From positions 5,905,358 to 5,969,357 of the forward strand of contig JABAKD010000007.1 of NCBI GenBank assembly GCA_012845835.1: a stretch of DNA of 64,000 nt, in the 5' to 3' direction. The stretch is from Undaria pinnatifida (lineage: Eukaryota > Sar > Phaeophyceae > Laminariales > Alariaceae). The notes below the pieces were generated by a model that had not been told where the DNA came from, ran no database searches, and worked only from the letters and a program-made list of their open reading frames with translations. Position 1 is the first letter of the stretch, and each line of letters opens with the position of its first letter. Of this stretch, positions 35,363 to 46,439 are shown piece after piece. Position numbers and translations under genes: made by a program.

Positions 35363-35814
35363 ATTTTTAATATGACACTATAGTCTAGTGTATATGCAGT
35401 TCTGACGGAGTTGTATATAGGTGGGGCAGCGGGTGATGTAGAGGGTGTATGCGTGTGTGGGCGGGGTAATATTTGTTGGGCGGCGGAGGAGGAATGGGGG
35501 GGATGGAGGTGGCGAGTGAACGGAGGTGGACTCGATCCAACTTGCTTATATGTTTGCTAAAATAATGCAGAATCTAGATGCCCAACATCTCAATGATAAT
35601 TATACAGTTTTTTAGTGACTTTTCTGGAAAACCTGGGAAGTACTGACTGTTGTTGTTTGTTTTAGATTCTTCCATTACATTTACACTGAAAATTCGTGCC
35701 ATACTCGTATAGGATGGCTACTACTGAGCCTGTGTGTGTCCTTGTTGCTAAACTGATATTCCCACCTTTCTACCTAGTACCAACGCCGATGCCGAGCTCA
35801 GACGTCACCAATTA
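35363..35814. other. Spacer DNA without recognised features
   Basis: A G-rich stretch at 35420-35530, otherwise A/T-rich. No gene or known repeat seen. Confidence 0.5.
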
Positions 35815-37967
35815 TATGCATATGTACCATTTTGATTTTTTTGCCTAGTCCGTCCCTTTTTCTCCGCCGGCGCAGAGTTTTTTGGTGTGCTTTCTTCTGC
35901 AATGCGATCAGACTACCCGTCGGTATATTATCAGCCGTGTGCCGGGCTCATGGGACGTCCGTGGCGCGAGCTATGGCCGCGGAAAGCCGCCGAGACCGGC
36001 TCTATTTCGCGGGGTACGAGACGCTTCTGTCCCCGGGCAACCGCACACTAGACGTATTTAAGCCTTGAGGTCAGGTCTTAAGTACTTCCAACTGGAAGAG
36101 CTAGGCCATTCGATACTTCGACCTTAAACGCATAAAAAAAACACCATACGAGTATGTCTAAAACTCGAAATAGTGGTCTCTTTCAGTACGCATAAAAATA
36201 AAAGCCGAGGAAAGACCAAACTACTTGAAAATAGACTATGATATTTCTGCACTACTCCAGACGCAGATGGCAAGACGAGGATTTATGTCATCAGTCAGCA
36301 CATGAGTGGGTGGAAACTTCGAGAAAGACCCTCCCCTGCCCATGCTGTGCGAGCTTGAACAAACGGCCAAAACAAATAACTGGTGCCTGGCAAAAACATT
36401 GAGTGCTTCGTACTCCATACTCGCTTCATATGTAGGATACCTCGCAGGCGTTTGCCGCCCTCGTTGTGCCTCAGTGTGGCAGTCAGTACAGCAGCAAAGC
36501 AGGACTGGCCCTCAACCCGGTTCAATTTCCACCCTCGAAATGTAGGCATCCGCGGGAAAGAGGCAACAGGGTTGTAAACTGCAGCAGCAGCTCCGGCCAT
36601 GCGCTACGTCGGGCACAAAAACCAAACAAAAAAAATGTGTCATCGAAAAATGACAGCCTCTCAGGACGAGAGAGCAGGACCTCGAGCGCGCGACGAACTA
36701 TATCAGTCCCAGTTCTCTGACCGCAGAGAACGCCAGGGTAGGAGGAGTCTCGCGGGCGTTTTCCACCGGCTAGTTGTGCTGTAGTTGGGTTGGCTGTTGG
36801 GGTGCTGGTTGTCTGTGTGTTGTGCTGTGTTGTTTTGTTTTGTGGTGTGTTTTGTGTGTGCGCTCGATCCTCGTGAATGAACAAGGACTCCTTTTCAAGT
36901 AACAGTACGTAGAGGCATGCCGCTCCACGAGAGTGGGTCGCCTCTGACCACCGCCAACGTTTCTGATGGTGTTGTACACGCAGGTTGATTAACCCGGGTT
37001 GGGGATACACCAAGCGGCTTGCTAGGTTGAGCGTTGCAATTACTGCGTGGGTGTTGTGCTGTGCTGCTGCTGCAGTATCTGATGTTTCCTCGAGCTTTTG
37101 TCGTCTGAAATGCTGTTGTTTGCTGGAAAATACTCGGAAAATTGCTTCAAATATGCACTTGGGCCAAAATGTGCCCAAGTGCATATTTTGGGAAAATCCA
37201 CATCTCACCGTGGTCTGCCGTGGTCGTTAGGTCGATAAAATAGACCTATTTTTTAGACATTTCAAACACGATAGGGCTTAATTTGGTTTAGAGCCAAAAA
37301 TATAGGCATATCGTCAGGCTTAAATACGTCTACTACTACACACGGTGGAACTTTAGTCCTCGCACGTACATCGGGGTGGCATCGAAATGTATTTGCGAGA
37401 GAATTTTCCCGCACTGCTAGACGCGGGCGCGGTGTATATGTACCCGCTGCAACGACGTGAACTATGTCATTACTGTGAGTTCTCCCTCACAATTGACACG
37501 GTGGTTACCATACAGCAGTAGCGAAACCTGTATAAAGAGATATAAAGTAGCAACACAACTCAAGCAAAAGTAACGATGTGCACATAACAGACCATATCGG
37601 CAACAAACATCGGTATAAACTGTTTAACTGTTTAAGCGCGCGGGGAAAAATACTGGACACAGAAAACAAACAACAAATTGACACCAATGATTCCTCTAAC
37701 AGCAGCGACAGCAGTACAAACGTAGAATTAATTGCTGCCACGCAGTTATACGGAGTGGACTTTCGAATAACTTATCACACCGAGCCTCAGCAATATCCCA
37801 ACCCTCCTCCTCCAAATGTCTGTGATATCTTATATTATCCACATTCTTTCCACTACGCATCCCTCCGATATACACCTTCTGCATAAATACTTCATCATCA
37901 GTTGTAGTCATTCGACTTGCGTCGCCCCCGGGAGGCACGTGTCCACCTCCCGAAGGGGAACCTTGTA
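35815..37967. repeat. Large palindrome, right arm (about 2.15 kb)
   Basis: Inverted copy of 32264-34410. Differences I can see: C/G in the CTACC(C/G)GTCGG block, the 6 bp CGAGTA insertion near 36148, TGCAGT(A/G)TCTGATG, GCAC(A/G)TAACAG/CACAACAG and GTTTAAGCG(C/T)GCGG. These show that the arms are two physical copies rather than one sequence folded by the assembler. Confidence 0.97.
37578..37886 (+). pseudogene. OTU-like cysteine protease, C-terminal half (right arm)
   Basis: Same frame as 32345-32653, inverted, with two amino-acid changes near the N-terminus (IT for TT; SARG for SVRG). The blocks ELIAATQLYGVDF and HYASLRY are unchanged in both arms. I see no start or regulatory signal that makes it a confident gene. 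Confidence 0.55.
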
Positions 37968-39110
37968 GGACGTACGATATACCTTTTAAGATGGAGAAAT
38001 AGGGGAGAAATATTGCTAGGATGGTTCGCCCACAAAAATACAACAACAAACAAACCTCAACAACGGACATCTTAACCCCATTTGGATGCAGTATCATGGT
38101 GACATCAGATGATGCGACCTTATGTGGTAGTTATTCGTGGAATGATGTTATACGGAGGGACAGAACCTGATCATACTACTGCAAACGGAATAGGTTATAC
38201 GAACCACACCTGTAACCAACCTCTCGGTCTGTGGCCACGAAAAATGCCTGTGGGCATCTATCGAAATCTCAGTGCGTTTGCCTCATACATTCGAATGGCT
38301 GTACTGTCCACCCACGAGGACCGAAGGCATCCAGGGGACAACACCCGGAGTGCGATATTTTTCAAGAATACCCTCATGTCTGTGAAAATTATGGCTTTGC
38401 CCAATAAGCTTGCATATACTGGTATTTTAGCTTATACTTGTACGAAGTATTGGTTTTTGGAGCTTATGGAACAAAAACGTTTATGTCCGACCGAGCATAG
38501 CCAACATGCCAAATAGCTTATGTAAAGAGCATAACAAAGGAAATCGAGAATATAAGGTGGTTATGTCTGTCTGTCCCCATTTCAGGTGTATATGGCACAT
38601 GTGCGTCTGGTTGTCTGGCAGCACGGTGGAGACGCCAAATGGGTGGCCGCACTGTAATAATTCAATTCGCGAGGCTTACTTACACCCATTCATTGTCGGC
38701 TATGCTGTTTATCGTGATATTGGACGGTTCTACATAAAACACCAATACACGCACACACACGCTCGCGCGCGCGCTTACGCGCCAACGCGAGCACAAAAAA
38801 TGCGGAGAGCGCAAGGGACGCAGCCGATCTTCCGGTCTTGCGATCTTGCAGCGATGGCAAGCGCTCTCCTCAAATACAACAGAGGGCAGGGAAAGTAGCA
38901 TTGCGTCGTGCGGGATGTGGGGGTACTGGGTACTCCGCTATGTTTGGCTATCTCGCTATCTCTGCTTTTTCTGTCGAGTTTCGAGCAGAGAGTTCAAGCA
39001 AGTTTTCTAATTGACATATCGTGGGAAGTTCATTGTGGGCGGTAGTATGGAAAAGGCAGCAAGGCACTGTGCGACTGTGCGCCCTGTGCTGTATATGGAC
39101 CCAACACATA
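37968..39110. other. No recognised gene; frames of 135 and 130 codons
   Basis: Plus frames at 38109-38516 and 38506-38898 overlap end to start but show no recognised domain. A CG-rich alternating stretch at 38758-38775 (GCTCGCGCGCGCGC) could adopt Z-DNA. Confidence 0.4.
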
Positions 39111-39367
39111 GGCTACGCTAGGGGGGGTACCCCCGTTTTCACTGTGTGTTTGAGCCACTCGCACGAGTGACTCTGTACTTCACGGATGAAAATGGTTTAG
39201 GCACTTGTTTTGGAGCAGCTTAGATTACGTTTGCATTGCGGATTGATTTCGCCAATATAAAACATGAAGAAAATCCAAGATCGCAAAAGAACAAAGGGTT
39301 TACTCGCGCGAGTGACCCCTAGCCACTGAAATAAAAGGCCCAAAAAAGGGACCCCCCTACCGTAGCC
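39111..39367. mobile_element. MITE family B, copy 1, 257 bp, TA target duplication
   Basis: Begins GGCTACGCTAGGGGGGG and ends CCCCCCTACCGTAGCC, inverted copies with one mismatch. TA lies immediately outside both ends (39109-39110, 39368-39369), as for Tc1/mariner-type insertions. It matches 50064-50320 along its whole length. Inside are two palindromic ACTCGC(A/G)CGAGT motifs. Non-coding. Confidence 0.85.
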
Positions 39368-39439
39368 TACGTCCACAATAAAGCACAACAACAGAAGTAG
39401 TAGGACATTTACGTAAATATATACAATTTTGAAGTATAG

Positions 39440-40214
39440 ACTATAGGAGTATATATACAAGCCATTCATGCCGCTGCTTCCCCCCCCCCCCCCCATCCCC
39501 CCCCCCCCCCCCCCCCCACCCCCGCGCCCCAAACGCCCATCCTTCGCCACCACCCGCACCATCGCCTAGACCTAGCACCACATGTTGTATAGAAAACCCC
39601 TACACCTATGCCAACTAAAGCCCCTCCTCCCTTTCCCCCATCACCTCCATCCCCTCCCACCCCACCCCACCCCCAGCCCCTCGAACACTCTGCCCTCTAT
39701 TTACATGTTGTACGACTTACACGATATACATTATAAACTGGTGCATTATTTCCAAAATCGTCACATTTATCCCTCAAAAAGAATATATAGTTTCCACGGA
39801 CAAATTGAGCTGCCCCGCCCGTCCCATCCCCCCACCCCCAAACCCCCTTCCCGCCCCCCCCCCCCCCAACCCCGCTCTCTTTTGATCAAAACCAGGCCCC
39901 CACGTCGTTAAAAACTCCGCCCTCCCTTCACCGGATATTCGACTTACAGGAGGAGTCACTTGATAAACGGATGGATATCCTTCCACCGCTGTCAGATTTT
40001 GTCCCCCTCAGAAACGGGTTTTATCGTTTCCGCGCACAGACTGGCTAACATGACCCTGTTGACCCTGATAGCTACACTATAGTTGCAAGGGGAGTCGCCG
40101 ACCTATATCCTTAATGAGGACACACAACCCGTAATACGCGCGATCGGAGTATCACACACAGCTTGCAAGGATGAGTTTCGACAAAATCTTCGATCTCACA
40201 GCTGGAGTGTATTT
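39440..40214 (-). mobile_element. Family A, C-rich copy with right end
   Basis: C-rich blocks at 39480-39680 and 39830-39880, then GTCAGATTTTGTCCCCCTCAG, ACCTATATCCTTAATGAGGAC and ATCTTCGATCTCACAGCTGGAG ending at 40214. Confidence 0.85.
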
Positions 40215-41539
40215 TCATTTAATATATATGATCTAATATATTCGAATCGTGTGTATTTTACTTTTTCAGCACTGACACACCTGCACCTGCCATGTGGCTG
40301 AAAAAACAGGACAAAACAGAGGGAGAAATCACGTTTCACGAACTTGCCAACGACAAGCATGGATGCCCAACGAGAATTTGACAAGCAAGCACACTTTCAT
40401 CGAACGAAAATAAAGCTAGAGATGGATTGAAGAGCGGGCATCAGTCGAGCTTATCTGTGCAAAACTGGCATAAATCGAGAGCTTATTTCCAGTTTTTAAG
40501 CCAATCCCCGCTAAAAAAAGCGTACATTCAGAAAAAAAGCTTATTAGGTAAGGCCCTAGTGAAAATTCAATCAAAAAGCTAAAAATATTCACACACACAG
40601 AGTTCGGCTGCGGCCGGAATTCTGGATCGTCATGTGGACCACGTCATTCGTGAAGGTAATTGCAAAATCTCAAGCTATGTGTTCAGAGATTCGCTCGCGA
40701 CCATGTCCGTCACCCAGTAGATCTACGCTTTGAACGGTTGGTCAAAAACAATAGTTGAGCGGTATCTGAATATCAATTGCGAGGTTCAAAGCTCATCTAG
40801 GGTGGTTTTACTCGATCACCCCGTTTATCGCACGCACGCACGAAAGCAGCTGACAGACCCCCCCGCTTATCGGCCGCCCTACCCCACACAATCACTCATC
40901 ACCGAGCAGCTGTTCCACCTCAACATCCACCTGGGCCCTTTTGCCCCCGCCTTTCCTGCCAGGCACAAACCCCAACAAGTTCTCCCCAAGCACCAACCAG
41001 ATATCAAGGCGAACAGCACGCACCCGACAGCGTGATAGAGTTTTATACGCCGGCAGCACCAGCACCAGCAGTTGTCGAAACGGTTCGGGATTTTTTAGAC
41101 GTGTCTTGTCACACCAGGTGAGTGGCTGTATGCCTAGGATGTTTAAAAATATAGACAGTCTTCTGATTGTGACCATTGCTCGATCTCTGTTTGTATACGC
41201 ATCTGCTATAACAATTGAATAATATTTTTTTTTCTGTCCGAGAGCTGGTTCGACTTCTTTTCTTGATGGAGCGCGATGCCAAGGTGCCCAGGGCAACCAC
41301 ATCGCAGAAGGAGGAAGGTTTCTGTGCGTTTTACCCATGTATGTAGCCTGTCGAAGGTCCTTTGCCATGTAGTTATCCCATAAAAAGGTGAATGCTTGTG
41401 ATAATGAAATCTCACGCGATGTTTGATTCCCCTCACGAAGCCGCCTGGCGTACGATACTGTCTTGAGCGAATCAAGCTCTGATCCCACCACCTCATTTGT
41501 TGTATGAGATATAGAGCTCCCCGTGTTAGCATCCGAATC
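40215..41539. other. No recognised gene; minus-strand frame of 199 codons
   Basis: The frame at 40892-41491 (minus) is the longest here. Its last 45 codons (LLGFVPGRKGGGKRA) have a more coding-like composition than the rest, but there is no domain I recognise and no flanking gene signals. Confidence 0.35.
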
Positions 41540-42150
41540 AGATCGATCGGAAGACCTCGTTTTGCCAAGGACTGACTTTGACCATACAAGTTACATATAT
41601 ATGGTCCCATACAAGTTACATACGGTAAGTATATAATGATTGACCCGACTGATTAGCCGTCATTTGCGCATGTTTTCAAATTGATTTTGACCATAGTCGC
41701 TGCATTCATGCATTAGACTACACCTTGAAGCATTTACGAGTGTCAACTGATGACGTTCGTTACCCACCCGGATGGAAGGAATCTCGGGCAACGATACAAC
41801 AAAAAATATCCTGCATACAGAATTTGCATTTGTCGTAGTTACTCCGTGTTGGTATTGTCGATTGCATCGAGGGCTACGCTTTCGGACCGTTCGTTGGAGG
41901 ACGCGAGCTATAGAAAGACCCGCTTTCTGCTGCCGTTATAGCAGTAGCGGACATCCTCTAACTCCAACATTGACTTTGTTTGAGTGAGACCCATGCTACG
42001 ATGGGTGGAGGTAGCTAAGGCTTTACTGCCGCACGCAGGTCACTCACACTAGTATTTGTCCAAAGAATTCAGAACGCTACTAAGAACGTCTGAGGCACCC
42101 GCTTCTCGCACGAGCAAAACAAATTTGCCAGAAAATATATATATTACATG
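41540..42150 (-). repeat. Dispersed repeat G, copy 2
   Basis: Reverse-strand counterpart of 30800-31510. Contains a short local tandem duplication of ATACAAGTTACATA around 41585-41625 that the first copy lacks. Confidence 0.7.
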
Positions 42151-42415
42151 TGTTGCGTTGGCTGCGCGCCGACAATCTCAATTTATAGCCGTCTCCACAA
42201 AAAACCTTTGACAGATGAACTTCTAACGGTCTATGTAAGCCATGCGCGCGCCATATTTGTACACTACTGACGCATCCCGATATACCCCGTACCAAGTCTC
42301 AGCCAGGAAGGACAAAGCCGTATCCTAGCGCGAACACGAAAACGGGTGTGTAGACGGAATTACCCTCGTTTGGGTCAAAGGGTGCATTGCTTGTATACAC
42401 CCTTGTTAGATGTGT

Positions 42416-42667
42416 GAGTCATCCCATGGTAGGGGTTGGACTTTCTGCGCCAAAACGTCCCTGGGCGATTGAGTTCCTCGTGTGAGGAACTGCCGGTCAA
42501 TGAAGAATTTTTTCTCGAGTACTTCTTTTTTTGGACTAAGGCATAGAAGAAGCTTGGTCGGGTTTCGCGAACGAATTCCTTCGAAGTCATTTTTCGAGTG
42601 AGATATTGAGTTCTTCATGTGAGGAACTCAGGGACGTTTGGGTGCAACCCCTACCATGGGATGACTC
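42416..42667. mobile_element. MITE family C, 252 bp, perfect 23 bp TIRs
   Basis: 42416-42438 and 42645-42667 are exact inverted repeats starting GAGTCATCCCATGGTAGG. A second inverted layer (GAGTTCCTCGTGTGAGGAAC and GAGTTCTTCATGTGAGGAAC) lies inside. GTGT flanks both sides and could be the target duplication. A diverged relative is at 10894-11090. Non-coding. Confidence 0.88.
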
Positions 42668-42669
42668 GT

Positions 42670-43640
42670 GTGTAACATTTTTCACTATCGAAAAGTAAAC
42701 GAAGAACAGGCAACAGAGAGAGCATTCGCATCCAGAAGATCCACGCCCCACATGTCATGTTAAGTAGCTGATTTGCCGGGGTATGGTTTTGTCCTGCCCG
42801 ACATGAGGGCACAGGAACCGTTGGTGGAAAATGTAGAGACACGGCCTTCGTGAAAAATAATGGAGACGTCCATTCCTGTCAGATGGGAAATTGGTCGACC
42901 GCCTTACGGCAGGCACGATATAAACAATGAAAAGGTTTGGTGGACAGGTATCAACATGGGTGTAGAATATTTCCCGGTTGATAATGTAAAAATAAAAATA
43001 CAATCCAGCTGTGAGATCGAATATTTTGTCAAAATTCATATTATATTGCAAGCTGTGTTTGATACTCCGATCGCGCGTATTACGTGTTGTGTGTCCTCAT
43101 TAAGGATATAGGTCGGCGACTTACCTTGCAACTACAGTGTAGCTATCATGGTCAACAGGGTGATGTTAGGCAGTCTGTGCGCGGAAATTATAAAACCCGT
43201 TTCTGAGAGGGACAAAATCTGACAGCTGTGGAAGGAAATGCATCAGTTTATCAAGTGAATCCTGTAAGTCGAATATCCGGTGAGGGGAGGGCGGAGTTTT
43301 AATATTGTGTCGAAACACGAAACGACCCTACTCAGACGAACTCAATCCGACGAAGTTTACCTTTCTCACTGCAGATACATAGCAAATGACATGCCATGCG
43401 TGTACCTTTCGCATTCCTCGGTATACGACTGCTGCTGTGTGATATGTGAAGTACATCACTTGGGCCGTCGCATACCACACCCTTGGAGTATGCAACACAG
43501 TAGCAATGCTGATTTTAGCACAAAACCAAACACGCAACTCTGACCCGCGGGCACGTTCTTTACACGATGAATCTCGAGGTGTCTTCATGACGGGAAAGAA
43601 ATTGCGCACAGCCTCCATTTAATATGGTGCACACTACTAA
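42670..43640 (-). pseudogene. Copia-like RNase H remnant, copy 2, interrupted by family A
   Basis: 43302-43640 matches the reverse complement of 27500-27840 and keeps the peptide blocks VVYRGM and VSAVRKVNFVGLSSSE. 42670-42980 matches the reverse complement of 27840-28150. Between them, 42980-43301 is a family A end fragment absent from the 27 kb copy, so that copy serves as the empty site. Confidence 0.55.
42980..43301 (+). mobile_element. Family A half element (about 300 bp) inside copia remnant
   Basis: Runs from ATACAATCCAGCTGTGAGATC to GTGAGGGGAGGGCGGAGTTT, then stops. The single-ended unit matches the terminal 300 bp of longer copies; the opposite end is missing. Confidence 0.75.
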
Positions 43641-43929
43641 AACATCAATAACGCTACGTACCGTACAGGGGGTCACATCTGGACCCGTTTTTGCAGTAGT
43701 GTCTGCAGGTCACTCGCCTGAGCGATGCCACCCCTCCCTGTTACTTGTTTTCATAACATGCTTTGGCGCCTTTTAGTTTGTTTTGACGCGAACACCTAAT
43801 AATAGGATGGTTACCTACTACGATGACCCAAACGAACTCCAACATAGGTTGTGGACGGTAAGGTACAGAGTGTGATAGCTCGGATCATGTTAGGAAAAAG
43901 AGCGTAGGACGCTTCAATATGCTTAAAAC
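43641..43929. other. No recognised feature
   Basis: Short spacer with no motif or repeat match noticed. Confidence 0.5.
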
Positions 43930-44658
43930 CTTCCCCCTCACTTATGTTTTTCTTTCTCTCGCTTTCTCTTGCTTAAACGCCCCACCAAATATAGAAATCC
44001 GCCAGTGTAATAAACACTTCCACGCCCTAGATATCGCTTCGTTATCGTTTTAGAGCCGTCCATGCCGCTGCTGCGATTCCCACCCACCCCCGCCCCCAAC
44101 ACCCCCTCCTTCCCCACCACCCGCACCATCGCCTAGACCTAGCAATTACGCGTGCTGCAGCAAACCCCTACATCTATGCGACCTGAAAAAGCCCTTCCGC
44201 CCCTCTCTCCCGCCCCCTCCGGCACATTATCCCCCCCCCGTCCCCCACAAGAGGGATTTATAGTTTCCACGAACAAATTATCATGCCGCACCCGTCCCGT
44301 CCCGCCCCTCAAACCCGCCCGGCCCCATTTTGATCAACATCAGCCCTCCACGTCCTCAAAGACTCCGCCCTCCCCTCACCGGATATTCGACTTACAGTAT
44401 TCACTTGATAAACTGTGCATTTCCTTCCACAGCTGTCAGATTTTGTCCCTCTCACAAACGGGTGTTTTAATTTCCGCGCACAGACACATGAACATCACCC
44501 TGTTGACCCTGGTAGCTACACTGTAGTTGCAAGGGAAGTCGCCGACCTATATCCTTAATGAGGACACACAACCCGTAATACGCGCGATCGGAGTATCACA
44601 CACAGCTTGCAAAGATGAGTGTCGACAAAATCTTCGATCTCACAGCTGGAGTGTACAC
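43930..44658 (-). mobile_element. Family A, reverse copy with right end
   Basis: Plus-strand order CCCCACCAAATATAGAAATC, CCATGCCGCTGCTGC, CGCACCATCGCCTAGACC, GTCAGATTTTGTCCC, ACCTATATCCTTAATGAGGAC, then CACAGCTGGAGTGTAC at 44641-44656. Confidence 0.85.
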
Positions 44659-44749
44659 ACATTTTTATAATATGCTAACCTACGAGCTCGATAAGAACTG
44701 CATACATATGAAATTCAGTTCATTTTTATACATTATATTTTGTGTATAT

Positions 44750-44997
44750 TTACGAATCAAAATGCAGGAACCGTTACGTCGTGCAGTAGTGCTATCATTG
44801 GACGCGTTCTGCGATAGAGGTAGCTAGCGCTTTTCGTCTCAATTGGTCTCTGAAAGACGGGGCTCCTTAGTAGTTCACCCCAGATTGTCAGAAATGTGCC
44901 TCTTTTTTAATGGAAGATTCTTGTTGTACACCTAGGGCATTGGTGTTTCATCTCCGGTCTAACAGTTTTGTATTTTTCCGAATTAATTCTTTAGTTA
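44750..44997 (-). repeat. Dispersed repeat D, interrupted copy, part 1
   Basis: Reverse-strand match to about 25990-26230 (GGGGCTCCTTAG, ATTGTCAGAAATGTGCC, ATCTCCGGTCTAACAGTTTTG). Homology stops at the left end of the TIR element. Confidence 0.75.
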
Positions 44998-45788
44998 AGG
45001 CCATTTATTATGCAGTCGGATTCCGCCAGTCGAAAACGGCCCTTTTCGACTGGACTTTTTTTCGACTGGATTCTTCTGGTCCTTCTTCTTATCGTCAGTC
45101 AAATCGATTTTATAGTTTTTGTTCTCCTCCTAGATGCGGCTGGTGTGAGGAAGTACTGCTGTACAGCAGTCGAAATCGGTTGACAGCTCTGTGCTTCGCG
45201 CTTTCTTCGCAAGCAACGGCTCGGCGAACCCTCGTCCCAGATAGTTGGTGATTTTGGGCTTAGCCGAAAGCCGACAAAGCTACGTGCGTGGAGTTGCACT
45301 CAGCCGAGAGCCGCCAAAGCTACAGTAGTAGCTGCAGCCGTTGTTGGCAGAATGGGATCGAGATCGCGCGCTGCTGCCGTCGTGTGATACACGATGCTGG
45401 CGAGCAAAATTAGGAATGCGCCACGTTGACTTGCTGCGAGAAGCTACAGCTGCGATAGCCGCGCCAGCGTCAGCGCCTTGTATGATACCGCAGTGTGGTA
45501 CCTGGTATGGGTGTGTGGCCGTGTGGCCGTGTGGGTGTGTGTGTTTGGTGGGATGAGCAATGCTATCGGCGAAAAATAACGTATAAAACTTTTTCGACTG
45601 AGTTTTTCGACTGGAGGATCCAGTCGAAAAAATCGACTTTGTCGACTGGATTCGCCAGTCGGAATTACCAGTCGAAAATAGTTGAGTCGAAAAAGCCCTT
45701 TTTTTCGACTGTGTAAGAAAGCCCGATTTAGGCTTCAGCCGGAAAAGGCCGTTTTCGACTGAAAAATCCGACTGCGTAAGAAATGGCC
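44998..45788. mobile_element. TIR element with CAGTCGAAAA motif clusters, 0.79 kb
   Basis: The left end AGGCCATTTATTATGCAGTC and the inverted right end AGGCCATTTCTTACGCAGTC pair over about 50 bp at roughly 80% identity. TA lies outside each end. Both ends, mostly the right one (45587-45780), are packed with direct and inverted copies of CAGTCGAAAA, over a dozen in all. The minus frame through them reads repeated QSKK/FSTG peptides, a by-product. The core (45110-45580) is GC-richer and has a doubled AGCCGA-AGCCG(A/C)CAAAGCTAC segment. No transposase. Empty site at about 25990. Confidence 0.75.
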
Positions 45789-45940
45789 TAACACATAACT
45801 GTTTCAACCTCCTAGAATGCGGAACTCAGAGAAGCCGTGGTCCAGGGCTATTTCAACTTAAGAAGTTGGCTGTTAAAAAGAGGGTGTACATATATACATA
45901 CGTACATGAGGTTCCTCTTCAGGAACTATCGATCGATCTA
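45789..45940 (-). repeat. Dispersed repeat D, interrupted copy, part 2
   Basis: Reverse-strand match to about 25808-25985 (CAACTTAAGAAGTTGGCTGTTAAA; AGGTTCCTCTTCAGGAACTATCGATCG against CGATAGCTAGCTGTTC). Confidence 0.7.
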
Positions 45941-45946
45941 TCAATT

Positions 45947-46291
45947 ATGTGTTGTTTAACTTGCGGCCTTTTCTTTGCAATCTTTTTGCGTCATATTTTT
46001 CACAACACTTATCGTCGTTTGTTTTGTTCTTTTTCTTTGTTTTCCCATTGTCATTGGGTTTTTTTCCTCGTACTTTTTTTTATTCTTTTTGTTCCCATCG
46101 TGCATGACTTGCTTTGTTGTGTTCTCGCGCCCATTGCTCTGATAGCGTTTTCCTTGTTTTACAACCTGCTTGATGAATTGCGAGTGTTTGTTTACTCTGT
46201 TTCACAGTCCGTGGCTCCAGAATTTGTATGTCTCTCCGATGAACATTCAGCTAGGCCCCTGGGTGTTGCACTGATTGATGATCGTTTTTGA
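45947..46291 (+). CDS. Hypothetical multi-pass membrane protein, 114 aa
   Basis: From ATG 45947 the frame is open to the stop at 46289-46291. It opens MCCLTCGLFFAIFLRHIF and contains two or three long hydrophobic segments rich in Phe, Leu and Ile (about residues 6-18, 28-50 and 52-70), then a polar C-terminus. A homologous frame lies at 55553-55867: G-LFF-x-I-x-L-x-HI, then later DELRVF/DDLRLF with SVSQ/TVSD. Similarity extends to the DNA. That both copies keep the frame suggests coding origin, but T-rich DNA easily gives hydrophobic frames. Family unknown; it could be an accessory ORF of a transposon. Confidence 0.35.
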   Translation: MCCLTCGLFFAIFLRHIFHNTYRRLFCSFSLFSHCHWVFFLVLFFILFVPIVHDLLCCVLAPIALIAFSLFYNLLDELRVFVYSVSQSVAPEFVCLSDEHSARPLGVALIDDRF

Positions 46292-46439
46292 AAATCCATT
46301 ACATACTTTTTCCATATTTTTTTTCGAAGGCACACTGGTGGGGGTCCTTCCAACGCACACTGTGTCGGGCCCCTGCCAACGCACACTGAAGTGCGTCCCG
46401 GGGGGGGGGTTCAGGGGGGGGTGCGTCGCCCCCCCCCTA

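Noticed and set aside
38752-38790. Replication or regulatory role of the alternating CG stretch
   Set aside because: Only a short composition feature; nothing else supports a function.
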